Assembly: GCA_021234155.1 (NCBI GenBank)
Contig: JAJEKV010000014.1
Coordinates: 16,892,966-16,956,965 of the forward strand
Direction: 5' to 3'
Length of the DNA: 64,000 nucleotides
DNA from: Isoetes taiwanensis
Lineage: Eukaryota; Streptophyta; Lycopodiopsida; Isoetales; Isoetaceae
The translations under genes and the position numbers were made by a program. Within the stretch, counting starts at the first letter, position 1; the number at the start of each line of letters is the position of its first letter. Under the pieces are notes generated by a model. The model saw nothing but the letters and a program-made list of their open reading frames with translations, searched no databases and was not told the origin of the DNA. This document shows positions 10,060 to 21,429 of this stretch, in pieces.

Positions 10060-11879
10060 TCCATAAACTCATGAAATTTTGAAATGTTAATACACAAAAA
10101 ATTAAATAAACCAAGCTTTTTCAACGCAACTAAAGATACTAAAAGACACAAATTAGCTGGACTAATTTTCATATGGTGCTACTTAAGGATCTTATATGGA
10201 ATGGCGGAGACAATAGTAAGCATGTAACCTGCAAAAGCAAGCGAATAATGGCCAATCAATGGCATTTCTTTAAGTTCCTATCAGCAAGCATGCATTCCTC
10301 TAGAAATTTCGTTCACTGTATTTCTTACCTTATTCTTGGAATATGGATGCAACCAAAGAAAGATAATTGGAGAAATAAGCTTAGAGTCTTGAAAAAGTCA
10401 GAAACATATTCTTATATTCTTCACAGCCTATGAACATATGTTTTTCACAACCCAGCCTTACTATATCTTCTCCATCCTCCTAGATTAAGAAGAGATAAAG
10501 CATCAGAGAAGGGGATGAAAGAAGGAAAATAAAGAAACAAAAGAGCGGTTGAAGATAACCTCGCACTCCTCCTCCTGAAGCTCCCCAGCCGAATCTTGAA
10601 GAACAGAGGACATGCCAGAATCTAAGAATCGATGGAGGCATTTGGGGAAGCTCCTTTTCCAAAGTCCATATAGCGTCTTCATAGTGCCATAAATTCTGTC
10701 ATTTGCAACACAAAACGTAAAGGATGCAAAGAAGTGAATGCCCTCCTCCTAAATTCAGCCTCAGCAATTTGAGAAAGAATGTTGAGTGAAAAAACTGAGA
10801 GAAAACCTGCTTGCCAAGATGCTCGGAGGAAAAATAAACTGCTCTTCAAACCTGTGATCAATTCATCTCCAATCGGCTTTGCATAAATCCAAATCTTGTT
10901 GTACAAAGTAGAAATAGCAAAGCAGAGCGTAAAAACTCAAATGAAAAAGGCAAAGATGCATGTACCTATAATCTTTGTGATGCATATACCTATAATTTTT
11001 TAGCTTTTTTGGGCTGAATAAGGAAAATCTTCCATGCAGCAATGCTTAAAGGTTTGTTGTCTGCACAGCGGCGTTCCAGGCACAAATGCCAAGGACATCC
11101 CATTTTAATAAAGAAGATAATAATATCCTCATGCCAAACAACCCATTACGAATACAACGTAGAAAAGACCATTAAACAGCGAAGCCTTATGAGTTTGGCG
11201 AGAGAAAGATATGTGCTGAGAGATGCAAGAAATGCTGGTGGTGTAAACAACGACCAATTAAGCTCTATTGGTGGAAAAACCTTACTAGATAAAATACCTA
11301 GTCTAAAATCATCATAAATTGTTGCTACATATGTATTCATTTACTACTTCTCTATTGTAAATATCATACTCACATAGCTATTGCCTATTCCAAACAACAT
11401 GGCAGCGGTGACTGCCGTCGCGACAAGTGTTTGTAAATATAATAATAATAATAACTTTAGCCAAATGTATATCATAAAATGCTGTAAAATTTTGAAAAAT
11501 AGACAAACGATTTTCTTATGAAAAAAATATATAGTATGCTTAATTTTGTCCCTGATTATAGCATGCCCCAAATATGCTCAATGCTCTACAAAACATGTTG
11601 AACCACTTGTGGTTCAATATGCTTGCATTCATCTATAGTTAACATAATTGTAATTAAAAAGTGGTAGTTCTCTTAAAACCATTATAAACATATATCATGT
11701 ATGCTAAGATGGTATATGAGATTCAGGCCAATAGAACGCATAAGACAGTAGGAAGGTTGCCCGCGGGAACCCATAGCACATGAGATTCTATCATGTGTTA
11801 CAAGAGAGATGAATGAAAGGTTAATATTTTAAGTGATTTTATGACTAAACAATTTTGATAAGTGAAGTAAGATAGGACG
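10060..11879. other. Unassigned non-coding stretch
   Basis: No gene can be supported. Open frames are all under 100 codons with no recognisable domain. The gag and 5' LTR expected for the minus chromovirus are not seen. Near 11420-11450 is a short (ATA)n-like stretch. It may be unique intergenic DNA or very old repeats. Confidence 0.4.
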
Positions 11880-12348
11880 GCTTATGTGGCAGCAGTTGAT
11901 GCCTTGGCGTGTAAAGTGTATTGGGAAGTCGTAGTGTGCTATGCCTGATACCTTGTCACTATGTATGGGCATGTTATAGGCTCGACTCCTCTTGGGTGGT
12001 GCACTGCACGGGCATGGGAGACCGTGATGCTCTTGCCACCTCTAGTTGGCATCTCCCGCCTCATCGGGCCAAGGGAGATGCAATCATAGAGTAGTTCTCT
12101 TGACTATGTCCCCAGCAGACTACAGTCGAGTCCCAAAACTTTTCAACCTATCTACAAAGTATACACAGGTTGGGCAGATGGAGTGGAATACCAACGACCA
12201 TGTTCCTTTACCAACCCAATCCAACTGTTATGAACTCTGTATGATCTCAGGAGGACCAAGCCATCAGTCGATCCTTATGAGCCTGAGCCTAAGCAAGATA
12301 TCCATGTGTTGATGTATATTGTATTTGACTATGTGTTGTTGCACTATT
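11880..12348 (+). mobile_element. Family A LTR fragment, plus orientation
   Basis: Blocks line up in order with 1030-1590: GGCGTGTAAAG, the CTCATCGGGCCAAGGGAGATGC region, CAACCTATCTACAAAGTATA, a CCATCAGTCGATCC block and GATATCCATGTGTTGATG. Both ends are missing and the copy is strongly diverged, so it is a remnant. The 88-codon frame at 12046 lies within it and has no independent support. Confidence 0.65.
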
Positions 12349-12616
12349 GGTTTCCCACAAGAAACCTCAATATCCAGGCATGTAGTTGACATAACCCACT
12401 AGGGTTTAAAATTCGGGTGATTGTGCAAGTTTTTAAATGGTGCCACCAAAAATTTCAAACCCAAAATTCAAAATAAATTTTGACATAACAAAAGATAGGA
12501 ATTTCAACCAAATGGTTATTCGACGTATTTGGCTTCAATTAATAGCGTTGATAAGATTGACAAACTTGTTTATATTATTAGGTATATCTTATTCATTGAT
12601 ATTGTTCGTACTGACA

Positions 12617-12694
12617 CCAACAAACTATTTTAGTAGGTGCATTGGTATTTATATCCCAACAAACTATTTTACTAGGTGCATTGGTATTTATATC
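12617..12694 (+). repeat. 39-bp tandem duplication
   Basis: Two adjacent units (12617-12655, 12656-12694) are identical except at one position. They sit in an AT-rich stretch between the LTR fragment and the rRNA remnant. The rest of 12349-12848 shows no gene. The last 90 bases before 12849 could be an internal transcribed spacer remnant, but this cannot be shown by eye. Confidence 0.75.
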
Positions 12695-12848
12695 TTGATT
12701 ATGGCTAATTCTTTTATATAAACTAAATCTTGTCCATTGATTCGTTATCGTCTGCTTCTTGCGGTGATCCTAGGTTGTGCCCGCCACCTGCCAACATGTT
12801 GCTCGCCGCTAAGGTGTCGACTGATTCCCTTGTGTGGCGACTACCCAA

Positions 12849-13717
12849 GAGACCTTAGATCAGCCGAGACTACCCGCTGAGTTTAAGCATATCATTGAGA
12901 GAAAAGAAACCAACAGGAATTCCCTTAGTAATGGCGAGCGAACTGGAAGGTGCCCAGATTGAGAATCGTGTTTTGCGTTGCAAATTGTAGCCTGTAGAAG
13001 CGTCCTCTACGACGGACCGGGTCGAGATTCCCTAAAAGGGACGCCCATCAGGCTCGAATCCCGTTGCTCCACGAGGCGCACTCAGGCTGTTTGGGAATGC
13101 AACCCTAAGTGGGTGATAAATTCCATCCAATGCTAAATATTGGCAAGAGACCAATAGCGAACAAGTACCGCAAGAGAAAGGTGAAATGAACTTTGAAAAA
13201 AGAGTTAAAAAGTGCTTGAAATTGCGGGGGAAGCACTCCAGTTGGGTGCAAAATGGCCTTGGCTGGTCTCCCCGGTTTACTCAAGGTGCCGGCCAATGTT
13301 GTTGGCTATAAAAAAGGACCATGCATAGGCAGGCCTTGGGCATTTGCAGGATAAAAAAGGACCATGCATAGGCAGGCCTTGGGGGCATGCCACATTAAAA
13401 AGGACAATGCATAGGCAGGCTTTGGGCCTTAGGCGCATGCCACATTGGCAGGACCTGCGCATTCCAGATATTGGCTTGTGGGGCTTTCCATTCAACCCGT
13501 CTTGAAACACAGACTAAGGAGTCTTGAAACACAGACCAAGGAGTCTAACATGCGTGTGAGTTGGTGGGTTCAAATAGCGGCTTGGCAAAAGGAACCTGAT
13601 GCATGGGAGCCCTGTCGTCGGGTGCACCATGCACGGTCCGTGATCTTCTGTGGACGGTTTGAGTGTGCGCATACCTGTTGGGACCCCGAAGATAGTGAAC
13701 TATGCTTGAGCAGGGCA
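12849..13717 (+). rRNA. 28S (26S) rRNA gene, 5' fragment, decayed copy
   Basis: The first 450 bases follow the start of plant 26S/28S rRNA: ACTACCCGCTGAGTTTAAGC, TAATGGCGAGCGAACTGG, then AATAGCGAACAAGTACCGC and AAGTGCTTGAAATTGC. The match resumes at CCGTCTTGAAACACAGAC and continues through CATACCTGTTGGGACCCC to GAGCAGGGC, where it stops. Most differences are C-to-T or G-to-A, and there are small indels. One short block (GTCTTGAAACACAGAC(T/C)AAG) is tandemly duplicated at 13498-13545. A three-fold repeat fills the D2-like expansion region (13309-13450). This is a dispersed rDNA pseudogene fragment, not a functional rDNA unit: no 18S or 5.8S is seen. Confidence 0.9.
13309..13450 (+). repeat. 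Three tandem units of about 43 bp inside the 28S fragment
   Basis: Units begin near 13310, 13353 and 13397 with AAAAAGGACCATGCATAGG and continue CAGGC(C/T)TTGGG. They occupy a variable expansion segment. Whether the active rRNA genes of this plant carry the same units, or they arose in this copy, cannot be told here. Confidence 0.8.
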
Positions 13718-14849
13718 CCATCCAAAATTCAAACCATTACAAATAGCCGATGTTTCACCACAACAACGACAACAGTGGAACTACCATAAAACATAACAAT
13801 CATACTATCCAAAGCATAGGAAGAAAACCCTTGTATCATACAAATTGCATACTTGAATTTGTATTTGATATGCTCTCCTTCCCAATCCTATACTTGAATT
13901 TGTATTTGATATGCTCTGCTTCCCAATCCTATAAGAAAAATCTCTGGTTTCAGCATTTAAAAAAAGTACAAACTGCAAGTGCTGCGCTGGATTAACAAAA
14001 AGTATGATAGGAATTAAAACTCACTAGTATGTTGGAGGGGAACTCCAAGCCTGCTTTCAAGGACCTCTTTCATTGCGAAGGACCTCTTTCATGGAACGCC
14101 ATAAATCTACTCCGGGATGTGGTTAGCTCGAAGACATGCCCGAGCTAACCGCTGTTCTGTCCGAGCTAACCACTGTTTTTTGGCAGAATAACCACGCGAC
14201 GCGATGAACTGAGCACGAGACTGTGTTCCAGCATGCTGATCTTGAATACCGAACGATTTAATCCAGTTCAAACACCATTGGAATCACTTTGCCAACCCCT
14301 AAAAATTTCATTCATTCAAGAGAGCAGGAGATTTGAGCACTGATCAAGCAAGATCGGTGAAAAAACATGCAGAAACCGTCCCTTTCATATCCAAAAGAGC
14401 TGTTGCAGACACACAAGAAACCTGACCTGGACGTGCTGCTTAGAAGAGGAAGTTGAAAGGACCCTTACAGAAATAAAACCTTGCATCTCTCCTTCTGCCC
14501 AAAAATGGCGTGTGAAATCAGGTAAGAAACAAGCCTCTTCTCAAGGATCCGCGTCCTAGGCTAGCCCTCCATATCCGGATTTTTCCATTCGACACATTCT
14601 GCAAGAATAAGTAAACAAACACAGAATGGCAATGCCTATAAGAGCCTGGGGATTTGGACCCCGGCCACAGCAGCACCATAGAGGCTGCGGGTAAGAAAAT
14701 ACAGAAAAACGACATCATCAAAGAGGCTGCGCATATGGAAAATACAGAAATATACCTTGGCTATGAATCCGGCTGTGCATGTTGGATTTGTTGAAGCGGC
14801 TCTGCAACTGGCCTCTGGGATGCGCCCTCCATATGCGGTTGCCAAAAAC
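13718..14849. other. Non-coding stretch with a 41-bp tandem duplication
   Basis: No gene is supported. Two near-identical 41-bp units lie at 13849-13889 and 13890-13930 (ATACTTGAATTTGTATTTGA start). Small direct repeats also occur near 14058-14095 and 14135-14175. The right part may be the diverged 5' portion of the LINE that follows. Confidence 0.5.
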
Positions 14850-15780
14850 ACTTCATCGCCAAAAGTCCTTTCTCACTTACAGCCTTGGAGTTAAAAGAAC
14901 GGTGCCCTATGCTATTCTTTTACAAGAGACGGGTTTTGGCCTCTTCAACATTCTACGCCATGAGCGCCATCTCCACTATATCCGCAAGGTGCACCACATG
15001 GACGATGTTAGGTATCCCGTTTCTTGCACTTGCCATGGTGAATCTCCTCGGCGTTTGAAACGATGTTGGAAAGAGCATTGCACTACATGGTTTGCACGCT
15101 ATCGCGGCAAACGAGAAGCATCGCCGATGCTTGCCACCGATCCCGAAGCTTTTGCAACAATATCTTAATGGTCGCTTTTTCTCAAAAGATATGGGGACGC
15201 AGATTACTTTGGCCCAAGTGAAAACCGGTCATTATCATGCATACATAAATCCCACTTTGGCACCGGGGCCCCAAGCTTATTTGCTTGCTTCATTGTCCAG
15301 AACAAGCTTGTAGCTATTGCATCAATTCGCATACGGGGGTCCCACAAAGCTTCTGGATTGAGATGGTAGATGGGAGCGCCGCAATTGCCTTGAGATGTGC
15401 CTCGCCCGATTCTGTGTTATTGAAGATGAAAGCCATACTCTTCCGAAGTTGCCCCGCTTTTGAGATAGTCCGGAATCATTTTTCGACCTTAGCATTCCAT
15501 TCCACGCTTCCATAACTTCTCGGTAGCACCATCCATTGCATGACTTGGCATTATACATACTTGAGGTTCTAGATAAACGTCTGCAATTACTGAGCCCTCA
15601 GTAGTCATTATCTAAGCTTGTCTAGTGTCATCATTACTGCAAAGGTTTTTCCCTTGAAAACCTTTCGAGGCAGGGGTTTTTTAATCCTAGTAGTAATGAT
15701 TGTACTAGCCCATTGTATGGGTCCCATGACCTATTGGTCTTCGTGGACGTTAAAAAAACTATTCTATTCTATTCTATTCA
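14850..15780 (+). mobile_element. LINE 3' fragment with (ATTCT)n tail
   Basis: Translated pieces match the C-terminal part of the LINE at 31.1-32.8 kb: SLGVKRTVPYAILLQETGF here aligns with SLGVK and its continuation there. Downstream, split over frames, is a zinc-knuckle-like block with IEDESHTL and SCPAFEIVRNHF, the plant LINE C-x-C-x-IEDE-x-H pattern. The 3' end carries CGTGGACGTTAAAA and then about four ATTCT units (15761-15780). The RT core is absent, so this is a 5'-truncated, frameshifted copy. Confidence 0.75.
15761..15780 (+). repeat. (ATTCT)n LINE tail
   Basis: About four ATTCT units follow the TTAAAAAAACT end of the LINE. The same element family ends with other short repeats elsewhere in this window (32762, 39661, 49695, 55128). 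Confidence 0.8.
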
Positions 15781-18495
15781 TCTCTAATCCGCTAAGCTCC
15801 ACGCCCTAGGGTTTTGCTTCCAAAAACGCCATGTCCACCCTCAGCATTACACTAAAAAACATAGGAATACCCCCTCAAAATCATTCACAATACCATTTAA
15901 GTCCCTATCTTTTCTACAATTGCACCACCTTATACTACTATCTCCATCTATATTAAATTCAATGGTATTTCCAATTCCCACCACTCTTGCTGGAGATGAA
16001 TTGACTGGCTATACCATTGATTTAGGTGCAAAGTAAGTGCATGATTAATAGCATACATCCAGTTAAAAGAACTAAAAGCATGTACATCCATAAATTACAT
16101 CGAGTTAAAAGAACTAAAAGCATGTACATCCATAAATTTGATTTATGGAGCACCTGGCAATGTCCATTGAGTCACCCTATCCTAAGAGTTTCATATGCAA
16201 ATTGCACAACTTGTACATGACAACTAATATTGTGCCAACTTGTACAACTTGCACTGACCGTATGCATCCATAGCCTTGTTTTGTTGCATGATTGCGAGGT
16301 ACACTTACATTATCTATCAAGCATGTTGTATAATTCATATGTCTAAGCATTCAATTAAAGAGACATAGCGCCAGTTGCATGAAAAAAGAGAGAAAATGAA
16401 AAATTAAATGGTGAAGAGTGGTGATACGACATAAACATAAGGTTATCCTTCTAGTCTATTTCCTTACAATGATTATCCAAGACGAGATATGCATTTCAAA
16501 GGATGCAAGGAGATACATATTTCTAATGAAGCACCACAAAGTATGAACCTGATTGGAAACCGCCATTCTTCAGTCTAGTAAAGAAAAACTGGTTTGATAT
16601 GTGATGCAGGCAAATACAAAATGTATCGTTGGGCAGATGGACCGCTTCATTCAGGAGCTGAACGCGAGTAGGAACACGGGCACAAAGGCTAAGAGAGGAA
16701 GAAATAGAAAGGCGGAAGGAGGAGGGAGCAACGGGGGCAGCATAACGGGCAACACCAACAGCATAAGAGCAATGCAGCCTAGAATAATAATAGACGGACC
16801 TGCTGGGATTCTTGGCATATCCATCTCTTGATCTTTGCCTTTGTGCCTTTTTGGACTACTTATTTGTTTATATGGGCTCCTTTTCTTTTTTTAACCATTT
16901 ACTTTTGTAATCCTTTGCAACTTGCCCACTTGCATTTTTTCATTCGGATATAGGACTAAATGGTTTCAGATGTCTCTTCATCTTCACATGGACTCTCTGA
17001 TCACTTTCATGGACCTTATTGGCTACTGAATTGCTTTTCAATCGCTTTCCTATCAAGCATCCAAAGCAAATTGATAAAACAAAATGAAGTGCGCCTCTTT
17101 TGGATTGGCATCATTTTGGAGCAATAACAATTACAACGCCCTTCTTAAAAGGGGTTCTAAGCAACAAATGAAGTTGACTTTTTCATTTACATGAAAGTTC
17201 ACATATATCGTCACATTATTCATTGTCAGTTGTAATTATCACCACAAAAGAATTATTTCTCCCAGATGGTGAGGAGTAGAGGAGTAGCTTTCTATTAATT
17301 TAAACAACCTGACATGCCTCTAGAATGTAATGCCTCGTGTATGAAATTGATTGTCCACTCCAAATCTACTTAGTAATTTTGATTTGCAATCTTATTTTGA
17401 ATTTAGAATGCACACACGCATCCCTATTACAGAAGCTTTGATACACTTGCATTTATGGGCCTTACAGATGTGACCCAATGATAGAGCCAACTTAACTACT
17501 TTATGTTTCTTCTCTTTGTGATGCACGATCTTTGACATGATAACTATTTTGTCCTACCAAGTATGGAAAATATTGGAAAAGAGATGTAATATTTCATATC
17601 TTTTCTAACAAAGGTATATAGTGGACATGTTTATTACAAAGTGACATGACTCGTTTGCATATAGTTTAGGCTTCAATGATGTTTAGAATGATCACGCATA
17701 GTATAAAATTGCTTAAAACAGAGGCTCAATATACAATGGAAAGATAGGAATAAAACTCTAGTGGATAAGCTGACCCAACTAGGTACAAACATTCATTTAT
17801 GCATAAGAAGAGCACTTTAAGTAAGTCTTTCAAATTGTTACTTTCTTGACATCAGCTAGAGATGAGCAAAGAATTGCAGTACAAGGATGTTGTCTAGAAT
17901 GCAGTTACTGCAAACGTGCACTTTAAATTGTTCGCATATGAGGATGCCCACTCTGTTTGGAATGAAGAATTATAAGTCAATTTCTTGCTTTTGCTTTTCA
18001 TGTTCACACTTTGTTTGCATGCAGAATGTTGGGAGTCTATGCATGTAGGTCCATGTATTCATCTCTTCAAAGGGAGCCATATCCCTCCCTTGTTGGATGG
18101 GGTCACATGGAATCACATGATGTGCAATTGGAGAATTTTATAAAGAGTGGTTGAAATGGATTAGTTTTTTGCCTTTGAGGTAAATATTGAGTGTATTTTT
18201 TATGTTTCTTATGTTTGTGCTCTTGAGATTTATCCAGCATGCACTTATGGGTATGAAGTTGCCCATCAATGAATCCCCTGTACTCATTTACGGTTTGCAT
18301 GCGATCAAATTTCCACACAGTTCTTTTGATAATCGAACATTGGAGAACTGTGTATTGTCATACCAATACTATATAGAGGATTAGCTCCCCCTCTTTTCTC
18401 ATTGCAACAAAGGTGGTTTGTCTCATTTTGGATGATGAGGTAATACTAATACATGTTAGGAATGCTCAACAAATTTATTTAATCCTCCATACTAT
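15781..18495. other. Non-coding stretch
   Basis: No gene is supported. It includes a 42-bp tandem duplication (16057-16140). A 76-codon frame at 16601-16831, rich in Lys/Arg/Gly/Asn, has no recognisable domain. The rest is AT-rich with no clear repeat structure by eye. Confidence 0.4.
16057..16140 (+). repeat. 42-bp tandem duplication
   Basis: Two units starting at 16057 and 16099 share GTTAAAAGAACTAAAAGCAT and TGTACATCCATAAATT. No function is visible. Confidence 0.8.
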
Positions 18496-18717
18496 GTGAA
18501 TACAGAGTCCAAGAGATACATGACGATATCAAATATAGTGGGCATGGCAGAGGAGCTTCTTATGGGCGTTCAATGGAGTTGCATTCTGCGACAAGGTGAA
18601 AGTACTTTGGTACCTAATGGATGGATCCCACTAAAGGTTTTGCTACATGTGACCTATTACATTGGCTTAAATTATCATTTAAACAAATCTGTTGAAGCTG
18701 CAGATGAAATCCTTTGA
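18496..18717 (+). CDS. Unrecognised 73-codon open frame, possible exon remnant
   Basis: The frame encodes a mixed-composition peptide with a run WIPLKVLLHVTYYIGLNYHL. I do not recognise a family. It lies in a stretch (18.7-19.7 kb) that contains a diverged duplication, so it could be an exon of a decayed gene or a chance frame. No partner exon could be assembled with confidence. Confidence 0.2.
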   Translation: MNTESKRYMTISNIVGMAEELLMGVQWSCILRQGESTLVPNGWIPLKVLLHVTYYIGLNYHLNKSVEAADEIL

Positions 18718-18757
18718 AGGAACATGAACATCACAATTGTGGGAACCCATTTATTTG

Positions 18758-19750
18758 ATCAAAATTTCCAAGCTCATAATTCCCCTTATGAAGTTTTGAG
18801 GACTTATTTCCATGCGTATGGTAAGAAATACAGTGCATGGAATTTCCAGGTTAAATGACTGCGCAATGATTGGCCATTATTTGTTTGCTTTTGCAGGTTA
18901 TATGCAGATGCTTTAGCATGCTTGCTATAGATGGTTCTGCTACTTTCTCTACTCATTCCATAGAAGATCCTCAGGTAGAAGCCACATGAAAATTATGTTA
19001 GTGTCTTGCATTATCTTTCGTAGCTCGGCTTATTCGATTGTTTGTGTATCTAGTATTTCTAAAATATTTGCATGCATAAGAACATTTCAAATAATTTGTC
19101 ATGGCTTTTTCTTCAATAATGTCATTCTTCTTCAATAACGTAACAGTAAAGAGGTTGAGAAGAACAATGGACATTGCCCTACATATTAAGTTGCAAACTT
19201 TTGAGCAGACATGGGCATGTTATTTAAGATAAGGAGCTCTCTGTATTTTATGAATATGGATGAGAATGAATTCTAATTGCCCAATATTTTAAAAATAGTG
19301 CTGATATGTACATGTGCAGGGGCATGGCTGAGGGGTTGGACCAAAAATCTACAAAATGTTCCTTTTAGCTGAACTTTAAGGCTTCAAGAAAGTGTTCCAA
19401 TGTCAAGAAGACGACTTTTGTAGAGGGGAAGCCTTACGATTTTAGCTGGAACTTTTGGGCTTCAAGAAAGTGTTTCAGCGTCAAGAAACGACTTTTGTAG
19501 AGGGGAAGCCTTACGAAGTTTTGAAGTCTTTATTTTCCTAATGATCTTTCCTCGAGTGCATTTCCAAGCATAAGGTAAGAAATAAAGTGCATAAAATTTC
19601 TAGCTTAAACGATTTAGTCATTATTTGTATGCTTTTGCAAGTCATATGCAGATGCGTTAGCACTTGCTACAGATGGTTCTGCATATTAAACTATACCAAT
19701 TCCATAAAATATCCTTAGGTAGTGGTTTATCCGATTGTTTGTGCATCAAT
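18758..19750 (+). repeat. Diverged segmental duplication, about 740 bp apart
   Basis: The segment 18758-18980 (CCTTATGAAGTTTTGAGG ... TATGCAGATGCTTTAGCA ... ATGGTTCTGC ... ATTCCATAGAAGATCCTCAGG) recurs with many changes at 19505-19720. Both copies contain GGTAAGAAATA, a possible splice donor context, and TTTGCA(G/A)GT. A tandem 77-bp duplication (19368-19517, two units) lies just before the second copy. The duplicated unit is unidentified. Confidence 0.5.
19368..19517 (+). repeat. 77-bp tandem duplication
   Basis: Two units share GGCTTCAAGAAAGTGTT, ACGACTTTTGTAGAGGGGAA and GCCTTACGA. They start near 19368 and 19445. No coding signal is consistent between the two units. Confidence 0.75.
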
Positions 19751-20825
19751 GTTCAAAATTTCAAAAGTCTATACATTGATTTTGGAACATAGTTTACTGA
19801 GAAACCTCAGATAACAATGTCTAGTCTTTTTTTTGTAGGACCGACTTTTTTTTGCTATATATAGTCAATCCCCAATACTGCACTGCAAAACCAGATTTCT
19901 AGACTAAGATAGAATCATTGAAGATCTATGATACCATCCAATGTTCACACAATCCTATGATCTGAACGTTTTGTGGTGTAGGAAGTGAAAATTGGATGGC
20001 AACAAAAACTTCCTTAAGCCAAGAATAATAAAAAGACATTTCGAAAGCATATACAGACTTGAGGGAAGTCCGATTTTGTACATTGATATTAGATATGAGT
20101 TAGGACGCCAAAGTAACTTGGGCCTTTTGATTCCTTACCTTTTTGCTTCCAAGCAATTATTAACCCTTCCTGCACATGCAATCCAAGTTAAATATGTTCA
20201 TTGTATGATATTTTTGATGCAGAAGCATAATAGTTTATGCTAATTTCCATAATTCACTACAACATACCTTAAAATGCCTAGAAATCATTATAGGATGCCC
20301 TTACCTTTTCGATTGCAAGAATATTTTGACATCATGTTTTCTCTAGACTGAGGTTGCTACTCATTTGTATTCTATTTTCCTTCATAATAAAGTGATGTGT
20401 TCAACACCTCCAAGTTCTGAATCTCCTAAAATGGTTGAATTGTAGAAAGCTTTCCATTGAGGCCATTTACATGCTTCATAAGAAGCATGCTCTATTATGA
20501 TTCCTTAGTGAGGCTCAAGTTGATTGCATGTTCTATGCAAGTCCTTTTAAGTCCACCAGCTATCTTTCATGTAGAAGACAATAGATCATGTTTCTAACTC
20601 ATTTATTCTTCTTCTTGGTAGATTGCTCAGTAGCACATAATTTTGTCATAGATGTTTGTCTAAAGAATACCTTTGTTGTGTAAAAAATTCATAGCCTTTG
20701 GCATAATGGTCTTTTATCTTCACTAATGGACCTTACAAATTGCATAGTAACCTTGCCCCCCACCAAGCCACATTTTTTATTTTGGCAAACAATGAAACAA
20801 CCACCTCTTTAAATTGCTACTCAAA

Positions 20826-20853
20826 GCCCAGCAATGCCGGGCACCATAACTAG
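20826..20853 (+). mobile_element. Helitron-like 3' terminus
   Basis: A 17-bp imperfect hairpin GCCCAGCAATGCCGGGC is followed by ACCATAA and CTAG, then T at 20854. A GC-rich hairpin 5-10 bases before CTRR at an insertion between A/C and T is the hallmark of Helitron 3' ends. Close relatives occur at 34538-34565 (minus) and 49217-49245 (plus). The 5' end (usually TC) could not be placed, so length and autonomy are unknown. Confidence 0.6.
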
Positions 20854-20860
20854 TTAGTTT

Positions 20861-21205
20861 AGACTATTTCTTACAACATCTAGAAGGTTGAGGTATAATC
20901 ACCTATCACTGGTTGGCATGCCCTTACGCTGCAAATAGTCATATACGGTTCTCATTAAGAGATTGAAAAATTGCTCTGCCTTCTAAGCATGCAAATAAAA
21001 TTACCAATAGGTAGTACATACTTGATTTGATATTTCCTTGACAATCATGATTTTAATTAGAATATTTCTTACAACATTTAGAAGGTTGGGACAATGACCT
21101 ATTTAGGTAATTGACATGCCCTTGCAATGCAAACAGTATTCTGATTAAGAGTTGCTCTGTTTTCTAGGCATGTAAATAGAATTATCAATAGCTAATGCAA
21201 ACCCA
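20861..21205 (+). repeat. Diverged tandem duplication, period about 198 bp
   Basis: Blocks TATTTCTTACAACAT, TAGAAGGTTG, GACATGCCCTT or GGCATGCCCTT, GCTCTG(C/T)(C/T)TTCTA and CAATAG recur in the same order at about 20861-21020 and 21059-21205. They directly follow the Helitron-like end. No coding frame is shared. Confidence 0.65.
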
Positions 21206-21429
21206 GTTTAACAAACATGATCTGGTCCTCCCATAAAGGAGAAGGAGAGATGAACCTCCATAAAGATACTCAATCAAACAAAATGCATAGTGACATGGTG
21301 CTGGATTTTTTTCGTGTCTTCGAATATACGACAGGATGTAAGATGTCTCACTTCAATCAATTCTATATGAGGGTACATAAAGATGCAGAAGGGTACAAAG
21401 CAAATAAATGATTTAAGCAATTTGCTTCA

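Noticed and set aside
11400-11420. GC-rich GCAGCGGTGACTGCCGTCG as a functional hairpin or ncRNA
   Set aside because: A short imperfect hairpin without any supporting context.
12437-12721. 94-codon AT-rich frame
   Set aside because: It contains a 39-bp tandem duplication, is of low-complexity hydrophobic composition and matches no family.
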